In this document: one piece after another, positions 1 through 9,127 of the stretch
How positions within the stretch are numbered: position 1 is the first letter of the stretch
How the letters are laid out: every line of letters starts with the position of its first letter
Source: Longimicrobiales bacterium
Lineage (GTDB): Bacteria > Gemmatimonadota > Gemmatimonadetes > Longimicrobiales > Gaopeijiaceae
Direction of reading: 5' to 3'
NCBI GenBank assembly: GCA_028279425.1
Contig: JANQNV010000072.1
Location: forward strand, 1 to 64,000
Length of the DNA: 64,000 nucleotides
Program-made: the position numbers and the translations under genes
Notes under the pieces: model-generated
Told to the model about the DNA's origin: nothing
What the model saw: only the letters and a program-made list of their open reading frames with translations
Database searches by the model: none

Positions 1-1815
1 GAGGAGCCGGACGCCCAAGGTGCCGAAGTAGCCCGCCGTCGTGATCCGCATGCGCGGCGCCGGCGCCCCGTCGACCTCGGCCTCCCGCCCCGAGGGCACG
101 ACCGGGAGACCGAAGTTGCTCCCCGCCAGGGGGGCGCGCGACGTGAGGTCAGCCCCTGCGACACCGGGCACTCGCTCCATGGCCGCCAGGATGCGGTCCA
201 GCCCGGCGATGGCATCGGCGACGGTGGGATACCGAGACTCGGGGAGCTCGACGCGCGCCGTCACGACGCTTTCGTCGAAGCCGCGATCCACGGCGGCCAG
301 CGCCGCAGCGCTGCGGAGCAGGAGCCCCGCCCCACCCAGAAGGACCACGGATGCGGCCACCTCCACCACCACGAGGCCCCACAGGGATCGTTCGCCCAGG
401 CGACCACCGAGTGCCGAGCTACCCTGCTTCAGGATCGCGTGCACGTCGACCCGAGCGGCGCGTAGCGCCGGCAGGAGGCCCGAGAGCAACCCGGTCAGGA
501 CGGCGAGGCCGAGCGCGAAGGCGAGGGAGGCCGGGTCCAGACCGGCTTCCGAAATGCGGGGCACCCCGGCCGGGGCGATCGCGCGGAGGCCTCTCGCGGT
601 GAGGTGAGCGAGGGGGAGGGCCAGCACCGTGCCCGCCATCGCCACCACGAGACTCTCGACCATCATCAGTCGGATCAGCCTCCATCGGTCCGCGCCGAGG
701 GCGGTCCGGACGGAGAGTTCAGACGACCTCCGTGCCCCGCGCGCCGAGAGAAGCGTCGCCACGTTCACGCAGCCGATGAGGAGGATGAAACCGACGGCGA
801 CGAGCAGGAGCCAGAGCGGCGCCCGCACCGCATCGGTGAGCACGCGCTCGAAGGAACGGAGGTCGAGGGGGGCGGTGGTGCCGGTCTCCCGGCCCGCCTC
901 GGCGGCTCTGAGCCGCACTTCGGTACCCGCGGCTTCGACGTCCACCCCGGGGCGCAACCGGACGAGGCTCCCCAGCCAGGGCGTGCGGTTCTGCCACTGG
1001 GCCGTATTCAGGCGCAGCGGCACGATGAAGTCCGGGGCGCGTCCGCCCAGGCCCATCGCGCCGGGCAGGACTCCGATCACCTCGTGGACGTCGCCGTCCA
1101 ACCGCAGGGTTCGGCCCACGACGTCTTCACTGCCCCCGTAGAGGTCGCTCCAGAGTTGGCGGGAGATGAGGACGACCGCCTCGGCGTCGGCTCGGTCGTC
1201 GTCTTCGGTGAACCAGCGTCCGCGGAGCATCGGTAGGCCGATCACCCGCTCCATGGCGTTCGACACACGCCACCCTTCCACGACCCGAGGGGTCTGCGGG
1301 CCTGTGAGCGCCTTCCGTTCCGACGACATCGCCGCTGCGGCCACCCAAAACGAGCTCGGCCGGTTCAGGGCGTCGACGACGGCGGGCGAGACTGCGGCAC
1401 CCTCGATGTCGTCGGCGGTCACCAGCCAGTGCAGTTGCCCGACGTCGGGGAGGGGGATCGGGTCGAGCACGACCGCGTGAAGAACGCTGAAGACCCCCGT
1501 CGTCGCGCCGACCCCGAGGGCGATGGTCGCCAGCATCACGCCGGCGAACCCGGGGCGTCGCAGCGCCGAGCGCGTGGCCCAGGCCACGTCCTGCCGGAGC
1601 GACGACAGCGCGTCGAGCGCGCGCCGCTTCGCCCTGCGCCGCCGACCGATGCGGGCGCACGAAGCGCGGAGACGGGCTCGGTCGCCGAAGCGGGCGACCG
1701 CCTGCGAACGGGCCTCCTCGGGCGAAAGGCCGGCGCGGATCAGGGCCTCGGTGCGGCGGGCGATGTGGTCGTCGAACTCCTCGTCGATGTCGCCGTCGCG
1801 CGACTCGCGCATCAT
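1..1815 (-). CDS. ABC transporter permease, ADOP family (partial, 3' end outside window)
   Basis: Large inner-membrane permease of the type found as PadR-linked duplicated orphan permeases in Acidobacteria and Gemmatimonadota; it is probably a MacB/FtsX-like exporter component, substrate unknown. 605 codons are visible. The first ~60 residues form the soluble N-terminal segment rich in Glu/Arg, followed by a membrane segment after the FAGVMLATIALGVG stretch, a MacB-type periplasmic domain, then three membrane helices around LLLVAVGFILLIGCVNVATL typical of FtsX. The ATG at 1815 overlaps the stop of the upstream PadR gene by 4 bases, so the two are translationally coupled. The reading frame is open to base 1; the second permease half is only partly visible. 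Confidence 0.88.
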   Translation of the reverse strand, partial: MMRESRDGDIDEEFDDHIARRTEALIRAGLSPEEARSQAVARFGDRARLRASCARIGRRRRAKRRALDALSSLRQDVAWATRSALRRPGFAGVMLATIALGVGATTGVFSVLHAVVLDPIPLPDVGQLHWLVTADDIEGAAVSPAVVDALNRPSSFWVAAAAMSSERKALTGPQTPRVVEGWRVSNAMERVIGLPMLRGRWFTEDDDRADAEAVVLISRQLWSDLYGGSEDVVGRTLRLDGDVHEVIGVLPGAMGLGGRAPDFIVPLRLNTAQWQNRTPWLGSLVRLRPGVDVEAAGTEVRLRAAEAGRETGTTAPLDLRSFERVLTDAVRAPLWLLLVAVGFILLIGCVNVATLLSARGARRSSELSVRTALGADRWRLIRLMMVESLVVAMAGTVLALPLAHLTARGLRAIAPAGVPRISEAGLDPASLAFALGLAVLTGLLSGLLPALRAARVDVHAILKQGSSALGGRLGERSLWGLVVVEVAASVVLLGGAGLLLRSAAALAAVDRGFDESVVTARVELPESRYPTVADAIAGLDRILAAMERVPGVAGADLTSRAPLAGSNFGLPVVPSGREAEVDGAPAPRMRITTAGYFGTLGVRLL

Positions 1816-2147
1816 CCGCCCGTCTCGAGAGCTCGGGTCACCGCCGCGGTGAAGTCGTGCCAGACGTGCGCGCCCTCTGCGAGCCGGCGTCGCCCCTGTG
1901 GGGTCAACGTGTAGAACTTCGCCCGCCGGTTGTTGTCCGACCGGCCCCACGAGGCCGCGATCCAGCCCCGCTCTTCGAGCCGGTGGAGCGCGGGATACAA
2001 GGTCCCCTCCTCGACGAGCACCTGTGTACCGATGCGCCGCTCGATCCACTCGAGAATTCCGTAGCCGTGTTGAGGCTCGGCCTCGATGGCCTTGAGGATC
2101 AGGAGCTCCAGGGCTCCCCGCAGCAGATTCGCTTGTACGCGCGACAC
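1812..2147 (-). CDS. PadR family transcriptional regulator
   Basis: Winged-helix repressor of about 111 residues. It has the PadR core: a helix starting LLRGALELLILKAI, then GYGI, then GTLYPALHRLEERGW, then SDNNRRAKFYTLTPQGRR, which forms the wing. The GTG at 2147 is preferred because GGGAG lies 9 bases upstream; a TTG at 2180 would add 11 residues encoded inside the operator-like palindrome. It is coupled to the ADOP permease, so it probably represses its own operon and that permease. The inducer is unknown. Confidence 0.88.
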   Translation of the reverse strand: MSRVQANLLRGALELLILKAIEAEPQHGYGILEWIERRIGTQVLVEEGTLYPALHRLEERGWIAASWGRSDNNRRAKFYTLTPQGRRRLAEGAHVWHDFTAAVTRALETGG

Positions 2148-2163
2148 GATGACCGGCTCCCGT

Positions 2164-2184
2164 TCCCTTGGTGTGACCAAGGGA
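2164..2184. promoter_or_regulatory. Perfect 9-bp inverted repeat, likely PadR operator
   Basis: TCCCTTGGT-GTG-ACCAAGGGA is a perfect palindrome with a 3-base spacer. It lies between a TTGACA -35-like box (2207-2212, minus strand) and the GTG start of the padR gene at 2147. PadR proteins commonly autoregulate by binding such repeats at the promoter or leader; binding here is inferred from position and symmetry only. Confidence 0.6.
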
Positions 2185-2247
2185 GCCTCTCGCCGTCCCC
2201 TGACGTTGTCAAGGGAGTGCCGCCTGGGGGGTGGGGTGGGAGGAGGA

Positions 2248-4254
2248 CTACACGCCCGCCGGCCGACCCGCTCGGATGGCCGCCCGGACCTCGGCGAGGA
2301 GTTCGTCCTTTCGCACGGGCTTGCCGATGTGGCCGTCGCATCCGGCCTCGATCGCCTCGCGGATCTCTTCGGGTGCCGTGGCGGCCGAGAAGGCCACGAT
2401 CGGGGTGGCGCGCCGGCCGCCGTCCGCCTCTCGCCGACGCAGCGCGCGCACCGTCTCGAAGCCGTCCATCCCAGGCATGACCAGGTCCATCAGCACCAGG
2501 TCGACGGCCGGCTCGCGGGTGAGGCGGACCAACGCCTCGCTCCCCGACGACACCTCCTCGACGATGGAACCCTGCTTCTCGAGCAGCGCGTGGACGAGCA
2601 GGCGGTTCACGGCGTTGTCGTCGACGACCAGCACCCGCTCGGGCCAGTCGGACGACGGCGCCTCTTCGGTCGGCTCCGCACCCTGCCCCGATGCGTGATC
2701 CGCGTCCAGAGCGTGGCCGCGGCGGGTGTCGGGGTCGGCTTTCGTCACAGCGTCGAGGAGGTCGGCCCTGGAGGCGGGCTGTGTGACGTGTCGGGCCAGG
2801 GCCTTGCCCGAATCGTGTTCGTCCTGGACTCGCGTTACGAGGACGAGTCCCGGCGGCTCCGACTCGCCGGCGATCGCCTCGACGACCTCGTCGACGCTCC
2901 CCTCCGCCCACGTATCGTCGAGCACCACGACGTTGAAGGGTTGGCCCGCTTCCCGCTCGGCGGCGATCATCGCGACCACGTCGGAGAGCGAGCTCGCTTC
3001 CTCCACGCGGGCTCCGGCCCCACCGAGCACCGAGGCGAGAATCGAGCGGTGCATCGCGTGGTCGTCGGCGACGAGGATCCGCCGGTCCGGCGCGAGCATG
3101 GGCGCTCCGTTTGGTCGGTCCTCGTCGGCGAGCGGGAGCGCGACCGTGAAGGTACTGCCCTCGCCCACAGCACTTTCGGCCGTCAGCGTGCCGCCCATCA
3201 GATGACAGAGCTCGCGCGAGAGAGTGAGTCCGAGCCCGGCCCCGCCGTGCCGGCGCGAGCGTGACCCGTCGCCCTGCGTGAAGCGCTCGAACACGTCGTC
3301 GAGCTGCTCCGAGGGGATGCCGATCCCGGTGTCGCGGACCTCGATCTCGAACCCACCCCCGCGCGAGGCGATGGGTGCGCGGGCCGTGATCCGAACCTCG
3401 CCGGACTCCGTGAACTTCACGGCGTTGCTCAGCAGGTTCATCACCACCTGGCGAACGCGCACGGCGTCTCCGCGCCAGAGCCGATCCACCTCGCGGTCGA
3501 CCTGCGCCAGGAGGACCAGACCTCGGCGGTGTGCCATGGGTGCGACGACCGACGTGGCACCCTCGAGCAGGTCGCGCAGGTCGAAGAGGCGATCGTCGAG
3601 ACGCATCCCGCCGGCCTCGAGCTTCGAGAGGTCCATGATCTCGTTCACGAGCCCCAGGAGGGACTCTCCGGCGCGACGCAGGACGTCGAGTTGGCCCCGT
3701 TGCCGTGCATCGAGGGCGGTATCCGTCAGGAGGTCGGCCATCCCGAGCACGGCGTTGAGCGGTGTTCGGATCTCGTGGCTCATGTTGACCAGGAAATCCG
3801 ACTTCACCTTGGCGGCCGCCTCGGCGGCGTCTCGAGCCGCGGCCAGATCTTCCGTGATCTTCACTCGATCCGAGACGTCTCGGCCGACTCCCGCGAAGTA
3901 GAGCAGGTCGCCGGTATCGTCGGTTACCGGGAAGATGTTGGTCTGCTGCCAGTAGATCGAACCGTCCTTGCGCCGGTTCGGGATCACCATGTTCCAGTTG
4001 CGACCCTCCAGCAGCGTCTGCCAGAGGTGCGCGTAGAAGTCCCGGTCACGCAGTCCCGATCTAAGGATGGCCGGGGTCCGGCCGAGCGCCTCTTCGGCGC
4101 TGTAGCCCGTGGTATGGGTGAAGCCCTCGTTCACGTACACGATCCGGCCGTCGAGGTCGGTCAGCAGCACCATCGCCGGCGTCTGCTCGACCACCGACGC
4201 GAGAACCGTCGATGGAATCGGGTGCGTGGAGCGCGAGCGGGGAAGTGTCGACAT
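2248..4254 (-). CDS. Hybrid sensor histidine kinase (PAS-HisKA-HATPase-REC-REC)
   Basis: Soluble 668-residue hybrid kinase with no membrane segment. A PAS domain spans about 15-130 (PAC-like VGRDVSDRVK at its end). HisKA carries H160 in MSHEIRTPLNAVLGM. HATPase has the N-box N276 (NLLSNAVKF), DTGIGIP and GAGLGL motifs. The first receiver (~392-505) keeps D446 but has TQP where the conserved Lys-Pro belongs; the second (~540-665) is complete, with D590 in LMDLVMPGMDG and K645 in GKP. The sigma-28-type promoter 36 bases upstream suggests expression with late flagellar genes, so it may modulate motility; the output partner is not visible. Confidence 0.9.
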   Translation of the reverse strand: MSTLPRSRSTHPIPSTVLASVVEQTPAMVLLTDLDGRIVYVNEGFTHTTGYSAEEALGRTPAILRSGLRDRDFYAHLWQTLLEGRNWNMVIPNRRKDGSIYWQQTNIFPVTDDTGDLLYFAGVGRDVSDRVKITEDLAAARDAAEAAAKVKSDFLVNMSHEIRTPLNAVLGMADLLTDTALDARQRGQLDVLRRAGESLLGLVNEIMDLSKLEAGGMRLDDRLFDLRDLLEGATSVVAPMAHRRGLVLLAQVDREVDRLWRGDAVRVRQVVMNLLSNAVKFTESGEVRITARAPIASRGGGFEIEVRDTGIGIPSEQLDDVFERFTQGDGSRSRRHGGAGLGLTLSRELCHLMGGTLTAESAVGEGSTFTVALPLADEDRPNGAPMLAPDRRILVADDHAMHRSILASVLGGAGARVEEASSLSDVVAMIAAEREAGQPFNVVVLDDTWAEGSVDEVVEAIAGESEPPGLVLVTRVQDEHDSGKALARHVTQPASRADLLDAVTKADPDTRRGHALDADHASGQGAEPTEEAPSSDWPERVLVVDDNAVNRLLVHALLEKQGSIVEEVSSGSEALVRLTREPAVDLVLMDLVMPGMDGFETVRALRRREADGGRRATPIVAFSAATAPEEIREAIEAGCDGHIGKPVRKDELLAEVRAAIRAGRPAGV

Positions 4255-4289
4255 AGCCGGGTCTGTGCGGGTCGAAGCCGTTTGGTAGA

Positions 4290-4316
4290 TTATCGGCCAA
4301 GCGGTGCGACCCTTGA
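4290..4316 (-). promoter_or_regulatory. Sigma-28 (FliA) promoter for the hybrid kinase gene
   Basis: On the minus strand the site reads TCAA-N15-GCCGATAA. The -10 box equals the enterobacterial sigma-28 consensus and the -35 is one base from TAAA. The ATG at 4254 is about 30 bases past the expected start site. Similar boxes precede flgL, fliC and flgM in this window, which supports the call. Confidence 0.7.
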
Positions 4317-4463
4317 GGCGAGCGGCGCGCGTCGACTGGCCGACGCCGATTCAGACCGTCACGTTGCCTGGCGTCGTGTCGAATCCGACAAGGAACGTTT
4401 TCCGTCGGACCAGGATATGGATGCCATGGCTTACTCCGACCCCGCCTGCGGGTGTAGACACCT

Positions 4464-5264
4464 ATGTTCGCGATGACACCGTGGGTGCGCAGACTACTGA
4501 TCGCCAATGTGGTGATCTTCCTGCTGAGCACGTCGGTGATGCCGTATCTGTTTCGCGACTTCGTGCTGATCCCGTCGCTGCTGCTTCAGCGTCCGTGGAC
4601 GGGTCTGTCGTACATGTTCCTGCACGGCGGCCTGTCGCACATCGCATTCAACATGCTGGGGCTCTTCTTCTTCGGCCCTCGGATCGAGCAGCGGCTGGGC
4701 GGCAACGACTTCCTCAAGCTCTACTTCTTCGCGGGCTTCGGCGGGGCGGCTTTTTCGTTCCTCTTCGAGCCGTCCGCCCCAGTCGTGGGAGCCTCGGGCG
4801 CCATCTATGGGGTGCTCCTCGCCTTCGCGATGTTCTATCCGCGCGAGCGCATCTACATCTGGGGTGTGCTGCCGGTCGAGGCGAGGATCCTCGTCGCGAT
4901 CGCCGTGGGCGCGAGCGTGTATCTCGGATTTGGCGGAACCGGTGGCAACACCGCGCATTTCGCCCACCTCGGCGGCCTGGTGTTCGCCTTCGCCTACGTG
5001 AAGTGGCGCGAATGGCGTCAGGGTTCGGCGCGCCGCGACTTCCAGCGGCGCCTCGAGGGCAGCCAGGTCGCCCCCTCGGTCGGGCTCTCCGACAAGGCCC
5101 AGCTCGCGCGCTGGCAGAGCATCGACGTGGCGTCGCTTCACGAACTCAACCGTGACGAGGTGCAGTCGTTGCTCGAGAAGGCCAAGGCGCACGGCACCCG
5201 GGGGCTCACGCCGAGCGAGCGACAGTTCCTCGATCGGATGGTCGTGAGTTCGGGGTCGCGCTGA
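4464..5264 (+). CDS. Rhomboid family intramembrane serine protease
   Basis: Six-helix integral membrane protease that cleaves transmembrane substrates. Visible signatures are N63 in SHIAFNMLGL (oxyanion side chain), catalytic S111 in VGASGAIYG, and H168 in AHFAHLGG, so the Ser-His dyad is intact. A hydrophilic tail of about 80 residues after residue 185 ends in LTPSERQFLDRM, a pattern common in rhomboids of this type. ATG 4464 is used; ATG 4473 is equally possible and neither has a good Shine-Dalgarno. A short palindrome GGTGT-AG-ACACC (4450-4461) lies directly before the start and might be regulatory. Confidence 0.92.
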   Translation: MFAMTPWVRRLLIANVVIFLLSTSVMPYLFRDFVLIPSLLLQRPWTGLSYMFLHGGLSHIAFNMLGLFFFGPRIEQRLGGNDFLKLYFFAGFGGAAFSFLFEPSAPVVGASGAIYGVLLAFAMFYPRERIYIWGVLPVEARILVAIAVGASVYLGFGGTGGNTAHFAHLGGLVFAFAYVKWREWRQGSARRDFQRRLEGSQVAPSVGLSDKAQLARWQSIDVASLHELNRDEVQSLLEKAKAHGTRGLTPSERQFLDRMVVSSGSR

Positions 5265-5274
5265 TGCCGCTCGG

Positions 5275-5892
5275 GTGACCTCGTCGGGGAGTTACCTGAT
5301 TCCTGCCCGAACCGCTCGGGCCGAAGAAGTCATACAGCGCAGCCGCTTTCTCACCGTGCTCGCGCACGCCCCGTCGTCGGAGTCGGCTCGCCTGCTCGTC
5401 CGCTCCGTTCGCGACGAGTTTCCCGACGCGACGCATCACTGCTGGGCCTTCGTGGCAGGGCCCCCGGGCGGCACCGCCTCGATCGGCATGAGCGACGATG
5501 GAGAGCCCCACGGCACCGCCGGTCGCCCCATGCTAACGGTGCTTCTCCACAGCGGAGTCGGCGAAATCGCCGCGGTATGCGTGCGATGGTACGGCGGCAC
5601 GAAGCTCGGTACCGGAGGGCTGTCGCGTGCGTACTCCGGTGGCGTACGGGCCGCCCTGGGTCGTCTCGAAACGGAGTTGCGGGTGCCGCGCGCCCGCGTG
5701 CGCGTCCGGGTGGGGTACCCGTACGTGGATGCCGTCCAGCGCCTTCTGGACGAGATGGACGCACTACCGGTCGACGAACGCTACGGGGCCGACGTGATCT
5801 ACGTCGTCGACGTGCCGGAGATGCGGTTCGTCGCCTTCCAGCGAGCCCTCGCCGACCTCACCCAGGGGGAGGGCGAGGTGGAGCGCGCGTAG
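5275..5892 (+). CDS. YigZ/IMPACT family protein
   Basis: 205-residue cytoplasmic protein of the YigZ (UPF0029/IMPACT) family. The N-terminal fold is recognisable from SRFLTVLAHA, the ATHHCWAF stretch, the DDGEPHGTAGRPML signature and VRWYGGTKLGTGGLSRAY. The C-terminal ~70 residues match the small second domain of YigZ proteins. The biochemical role of the family in bacteria is poorly defined. GTG 5275 starts 10 bases after the rhomboid stop, so the two genes may be cotranscribed. Confidence 0.88.
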   Translation: MTSSGSYLIPARTARAEEVIQRSRFLTVLAHAPSSESARLLVRSVRDEFPDATHHCWAFVAGPPGGTASIGMSDDGEPHGTAGRPMLTVLLHSGVGEIAAVCVRWYGGTKLGTGGLSRAYSGGVRAALGRLETELRVPRARVRVRVGYPYVDAVQRLLDEMDALPVDERYGADVIYVVDVPEMRFVAFQRALADLTQGEGEVERA

Positions 5893-6028
5893 CGGCGCCA
5901 GCGTGGCTCCCCGTCGGAGGCTGGAACCACGACGGGAGTTCGCCGGTTGGGACCACGACAGCAAGACCGGTCGGGGCTCCACCCATCGTGATCCGGTCTT
6001 CGACACAGACGCGATCACGGAGATCGAC

Positions 6029-6640
6029 ATGACATACTTCACGAAAGCCCTCACCCTCGCCGCGGCCGCGACCGGGATCGCCGCGGCACCCGTCGCCGCT
6101 CCGGCTGGATGGGAGATCGATGCCTCACACACCACCGTCGGATTCACGGTGAAGCACTTCTTCACACCGGTCGAGGGCCAGTTCTCGGACTTCAGCATCG
6201 ATCTGCAGTACGACGACCAGAACGTATCGGCCAGCTCGGTGTCGGCGACCATCGAGGTCGCGAGTGTGGACACGAACAACGAGCGCCGCGACAACCACCT
6301 GCTCTCGGCCGACTTCTTCGAGGCCGAGGTGCACCCGTCGATCACCTTCGAGAGCACCTCCGTGCGCGATGCGGGCGATGGCAACTTCGTGGCGACCGGC
6401 AACCTGACCATCAAGGGCGTGACCCGTCAGGTCGAGATGCCGATCAACCTCCTCGGTATCCAGGACATCCCAGCCGAGATGCAGGAGATGCTGGGCGGAG
6501 CCAAGCGCGTCGCCTCGTTCGAGGGCGCACTGAGCATCGACCGGGGAGACTTCGGCGTCGGGACCGGCAACTGGGCCGCCACGGTCGTCGTGGGTGGCAC
6601 GGTCGATATCGCGATCGCCGTGGAGGCGCACCTGCGCTGA
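6029..6640 (+). CDS. YceI family periplasmic lipid-binding protein
   Basis: 203-residue protein with a cleavable signal peptide (MTYFTKALTLAAAATGIAAA, probable cleavage near APA-GW) followed by a YceI lipocalin-like barrel. Family marks are WEIDASHTTVGFTVKHF at the mature N-terminus, FSDFSIDL, the DNHLLSADFFEAEVHPSITF block and the ending GVGTGNWAATVVVGGTVDI. YceI proteins bind isoprenoid-like ligands in the periplasm. The ATG at 6029 is chosen because it begins the signal peptide. The gene stands alone. Confidence 0.92.
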   Translation: MTYFTKALTLAAAATGIAAAPVAAPAGWEIDASHTTVGFTVKHFFTPVEGQFSDFSIDLQYDDQNVSASSVSATIEVASVDTNNERRDNHLLSADFFEAEVHPSITFESTSVRDAGDGNFVATGNLTIKGVTRQVEMPINLLGIQDIPAEMQEMLGGAKRVASFEGALSIDRGDFGVGTGNWAATVVVGGTVDIAIAVEAHLR

Positions 6641-6681
6641 CGGCATACCGCCCCCTCGTGGCGGACGATCGCAGGCGCTTC

Positions 6682-6711
6682 GGGGGTCGGGTCCGTATGG
6701 ATCCGCCCCCC
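6682..6711. terminator. GC-rich hairpin between convergent genes
   Basis: GGGGGTCGGGTCC pairs with GGATCCGCCCCCC (one wobble, one mismatch) around a GTAT loop between the convergent YceI and amidohydrolase genes. There is no U-tract, so bidirectional termination is only likely from position. Confidence 0.4.
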
Positions 6712-6747
6712 GCTTCGCGTCCGCACCGTGTGCGGAGAGGCCTGGGC

Positions 6748-8382
6748 TCAGCCTTCGGGATCGGCGAAGTCCTCGCCCGCGCGAATCGGCATTCCGAGTG
6801 TGCCGTCGACGAAGGCGCCATCGCGAATGGCGAAGCCTCCGTTGACGAGAAGGTGTTCTACACCGGTCGCGTACTGATGCGGATCGTCGAAGTCGGCGCG
6901 AGCCCCGAGAGCGTTGAGGTCGAGGACGGCGATGTCGGCCCAACCCCCGGGCTCCAGTACGCCGCGGCCGTCGAGCCCGAGGAAGTCGGCGGGGCTGCCC
7001 GACATGCTCTCGACCGCCGCGGCGATCGAGAGGTCTCCAGTGGCGATCGCGTAGCGACGCAGCTTCTCGGCGAACGCTCCGTACACCGCGGGATGTACGA
7101 GACCGCGCGGATCCGAGGGAGTGCGGCCGTTGGTGGAGGTCGTCATCCAGCCCATCGTGGCGAGAAACCCGGTATCGGCGGGATCGTACGCCTCGAGGTT
7201 GATGGTCCCGGCGTTCCCGTTTTCGCGGATGATTCGTTCGACGCTTCGGGCCGGCGTCAGGCCCCATTCTCGCGCCACCTGAGCGAGCGTCTTGCCATCG
7301 AGCCGGCTGTCGGCGTCGGCAAACAGGATCTTGTCGGGGCCGCCGCGAAGGGCGAGCGCCTGGTCGATGTGCGAGTAGATGATCTGCGCGGTATCTCGTC
7401 GCGAGAAGCGGCGCACCGTCGCATCCGGGCCGCCCCCGGTCGCCCACGTAGGTAGGGCGTCGGCCCGGAGGGTCGAGCGGGTCGACGGGTAGAAGGGATG
7501 CGCGGCGACCACGTCGAGGCCGCGAAGGGTGGCATCTTCGATGAGCTGCGCGGCCTCTTCGACCCGACCGTAGTTCTCCGGGCCCTGTGGATGGAAGTGC
7601 GAGAACGACACACGAAGGCCGGATTCGGCCCCGACCTGCACGGCCTCCCGTATCGATGCCTCGATTCCCACGCCGCCGGGGGTGGCGCCGTCGTCGCGGT
7701 CGCGGGTGTCGTAGATCGCTCCCGGCATCTCGTCTGCGACGGCCTGCGCCAATTGGACGATCTCGCTCGTCGAGGCGAAGTAGCCCGGCGCGTCGGTGAG
7801 GTCCGTCGAGAGTCCGAAGGCCCCCTCGTTGATGGCCTGGCGGACCATGTCCCTCATGGTGTCCAGCTCGCCGGGCGTCGGCGCGCGGTCGTCGAATCCG
7901 AGCACCTCACGTCGTACGTGGGAATGGCCCACGTAGGTCAGGGCGTTCACCCCGATCCCCGCGTCCGCCCAGGCCTCGAGGCGCGCCTCGACCTCGTGTG
8001 TCCCGCTTCCGGCGCCTCCCAATACGACCGTGGTGATTCCCTGCGACAGGAACGGCCGAGCATCCCGGCCGACATCCTCGTCCAGCTGCGCATGCGAGTG
8101 CATGTCGATGAAGCCCGGGGTGAGCGTCCGACCCACGACGTCGATGCGCTCGTCCGCCTCCTGGCCCGCGAGGTCGCCGATGACCCGGATACGCTGATCG
8201 AGAATGCCCACATCGGCCACGAAGCTGGCTCGTCCCGTTCCGTCGACGATCGTACCGCCCTCGAGAATCAGGTCGAGGCGCGGGATCGGCTCCGGCTCGG
8301 GCTCCGCGCACCCGGTCGAGCCGAAGGCCACGGCGACGGCGATGGCGATGTGCAAGCATCGGGGCACGAACGGGTGTTTCAT
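6748..8382 (-). CDS. Lipoprotein amidohydrolase, N-acyl-D-amino-acid deacylase-like
   Basis: 544-residue metal-dependent hydrolase of the amidohydrolase-3 group. A lipoprotein signal (lipobox GSTGC, C25) predicts membrane anchoring. The urease-type barrel starts with LDLILEGGTIVDGTG, and the metal motif GFIDMHSHAQLD places H95 and H97. SFSHFHPQG and AAHPFYPS supply further histidines, and the terminal ADIAVLDLNALG ... VEHLLVNGGFAIRDG is the usual second beta-sandwich. Closest recognised relatives are D-aminoacylases and dihydroorotase-like hydrolases; the true substrate cannot be read from the sequence. Confidence 0.82.
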   Translation of the reverse strand: MKHPFVPRCLHIAIAVAVAFGSTGCAEPEPEPIPRLDLILEGGTIVDGTGRASFVADVGILDQRIRVIGDLAGQEADERIDVVGRTLTPGFIDMHSHAQLDEDVGRDARPFLSQGITTVVLGGAGSGTHEVEARLEAWADAGIGVNALTYVGHSHVRREVLGFDDRAPTPGELDTMRDMVRQAINEGAFGLSTDLTDAPGYFASTSEIVQLAQAVADEMPGAIYDTRDRDDGATPGGVGIEASIREAVQVGAESGLRVSFSHFHPQGPENYGRVEEAAQLIEDATLRGLDVVAAHPFYPSTRSTLRADALPTWATGGGPDATVRRFSRRDTAQIIYSHIDQALALRGGPDKILFADADSRLDGKTLAQVAREWGLTPARSVERIIRENGNAGTINLEAYDPADTGFLATMGWMTTSTNGRTPSDPRGLVHPAVYGAFAEKLRRYAIATGDLSIAAAVESMSGSPADFLGLDGRGVLEPGGWADIAVLDLNALGARADFDDPHQYATGVEHLLVNGGFAIRDGAFVDGTLGMPIRAGEDFADPEG

Positions 8383-8470
8383 CCAGGGCTCCTTCGAAGG
8401 ACGGGCTCGGAATCTTCACCCCGCGTGGGGTCGGGGCAATTCCTCGCTCACGCCCTCCCCGGCGCGCCGT

Positions 8471-9127
8471 CTACGGATAGAGCCGACCGACCGACCAGTT
8501 ACCGTCTTCAACGCGCTGCCAAACCCATCGGTCGTGCAGGCGGCTCGCCCGGCCCTGCCAGAACTCGATCCGGGAGGGCACGACGCGATAGCCGCCCCAG
8601 AATGGGGGGAGCGGTACATCGTCGCCGGGATACCGAGCGTCGGCCTCGCGCACCCGAGCCTCGAGTTCCTCCCGGGAGTTCAGGGCCCGACTCTGTTTCG
8701 AAGCCCAGGCGCCGATCCGACTGCCCCGCGGGCGGCTGCTGAAGTAGGCGAACGACGTCTCTTCGGACGCTCGCTCCACGCGCCCTTCCACACGGACCTG
8801 GCGTTCGAGAACCCCCCAGTGGAAGAGCAGGGCGGCCTGCGGATTCGCCTCCAGGTCACCCGCCTTCCGGCTCTCGAAATTCGTGTAGAATACGAAGGCC
8901 TCGGGCTCGACTCCCTTCAGGAGCACCATGCGACTCGAGGGCGCCCCCTCCGGCGTGCAGGTCGACAGGCACATGGCCTCCGGCAGGAAGAGGCCACTGC
9001 GTCGAGCATCGGCGAACCAACGCTCGAACAACTCCATCGGGTTTTCGTCGCCCGTCGGATCAGGGAGGCCGAGGGCGACTCCGCGGCCGAAGGTCCAGAG
9101 CGCTCGGAGGCGGGAGGAAAACGACAT
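8471..9127 (-). CDS. pdxH: Pyridoxamine 5'-phosphate oxidase
   Basis: FMN-dependent oxidase making pyridoxal 5'-phosphate from pyridoxine/pyridoxamine phosphate. The 218-residue length is normal for PdxH. Signatures are PEAMCLSTCTPEGAPSSRMV, the FYTNFESRKAGDLEANP block (FMN site), RVEGRVERAS, SRPRGSRIGAWASKQS, and the C-terminal WQGRASRLHDRWVW ending in RLYP. ATG 9127 gives the standard length; the frame continues upstream with no homology. It lies downstream of the tRNA on the opposite strand, with a 201-base gap between them. Confidence 0.95.
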   Translation of the reverse strand: MSFSSRLRALWTFGRGVALGLPDPTGDENPMELFERWFADARRSGLFLPEAMCLSTCTPEGAPSSRMVLLKGVEPEAFVFYTNFESRKAGDLEANPQAALLFHWGVLERQVRVEGRVERASEETSFAYFSSRPRGSRIGAWASKQSRALNSREELEARVREADARYPGDDVPLPPFWGGYRVVPSRIEFWQGRASRLHDRWVWQRVEDGNWSVGRLYP

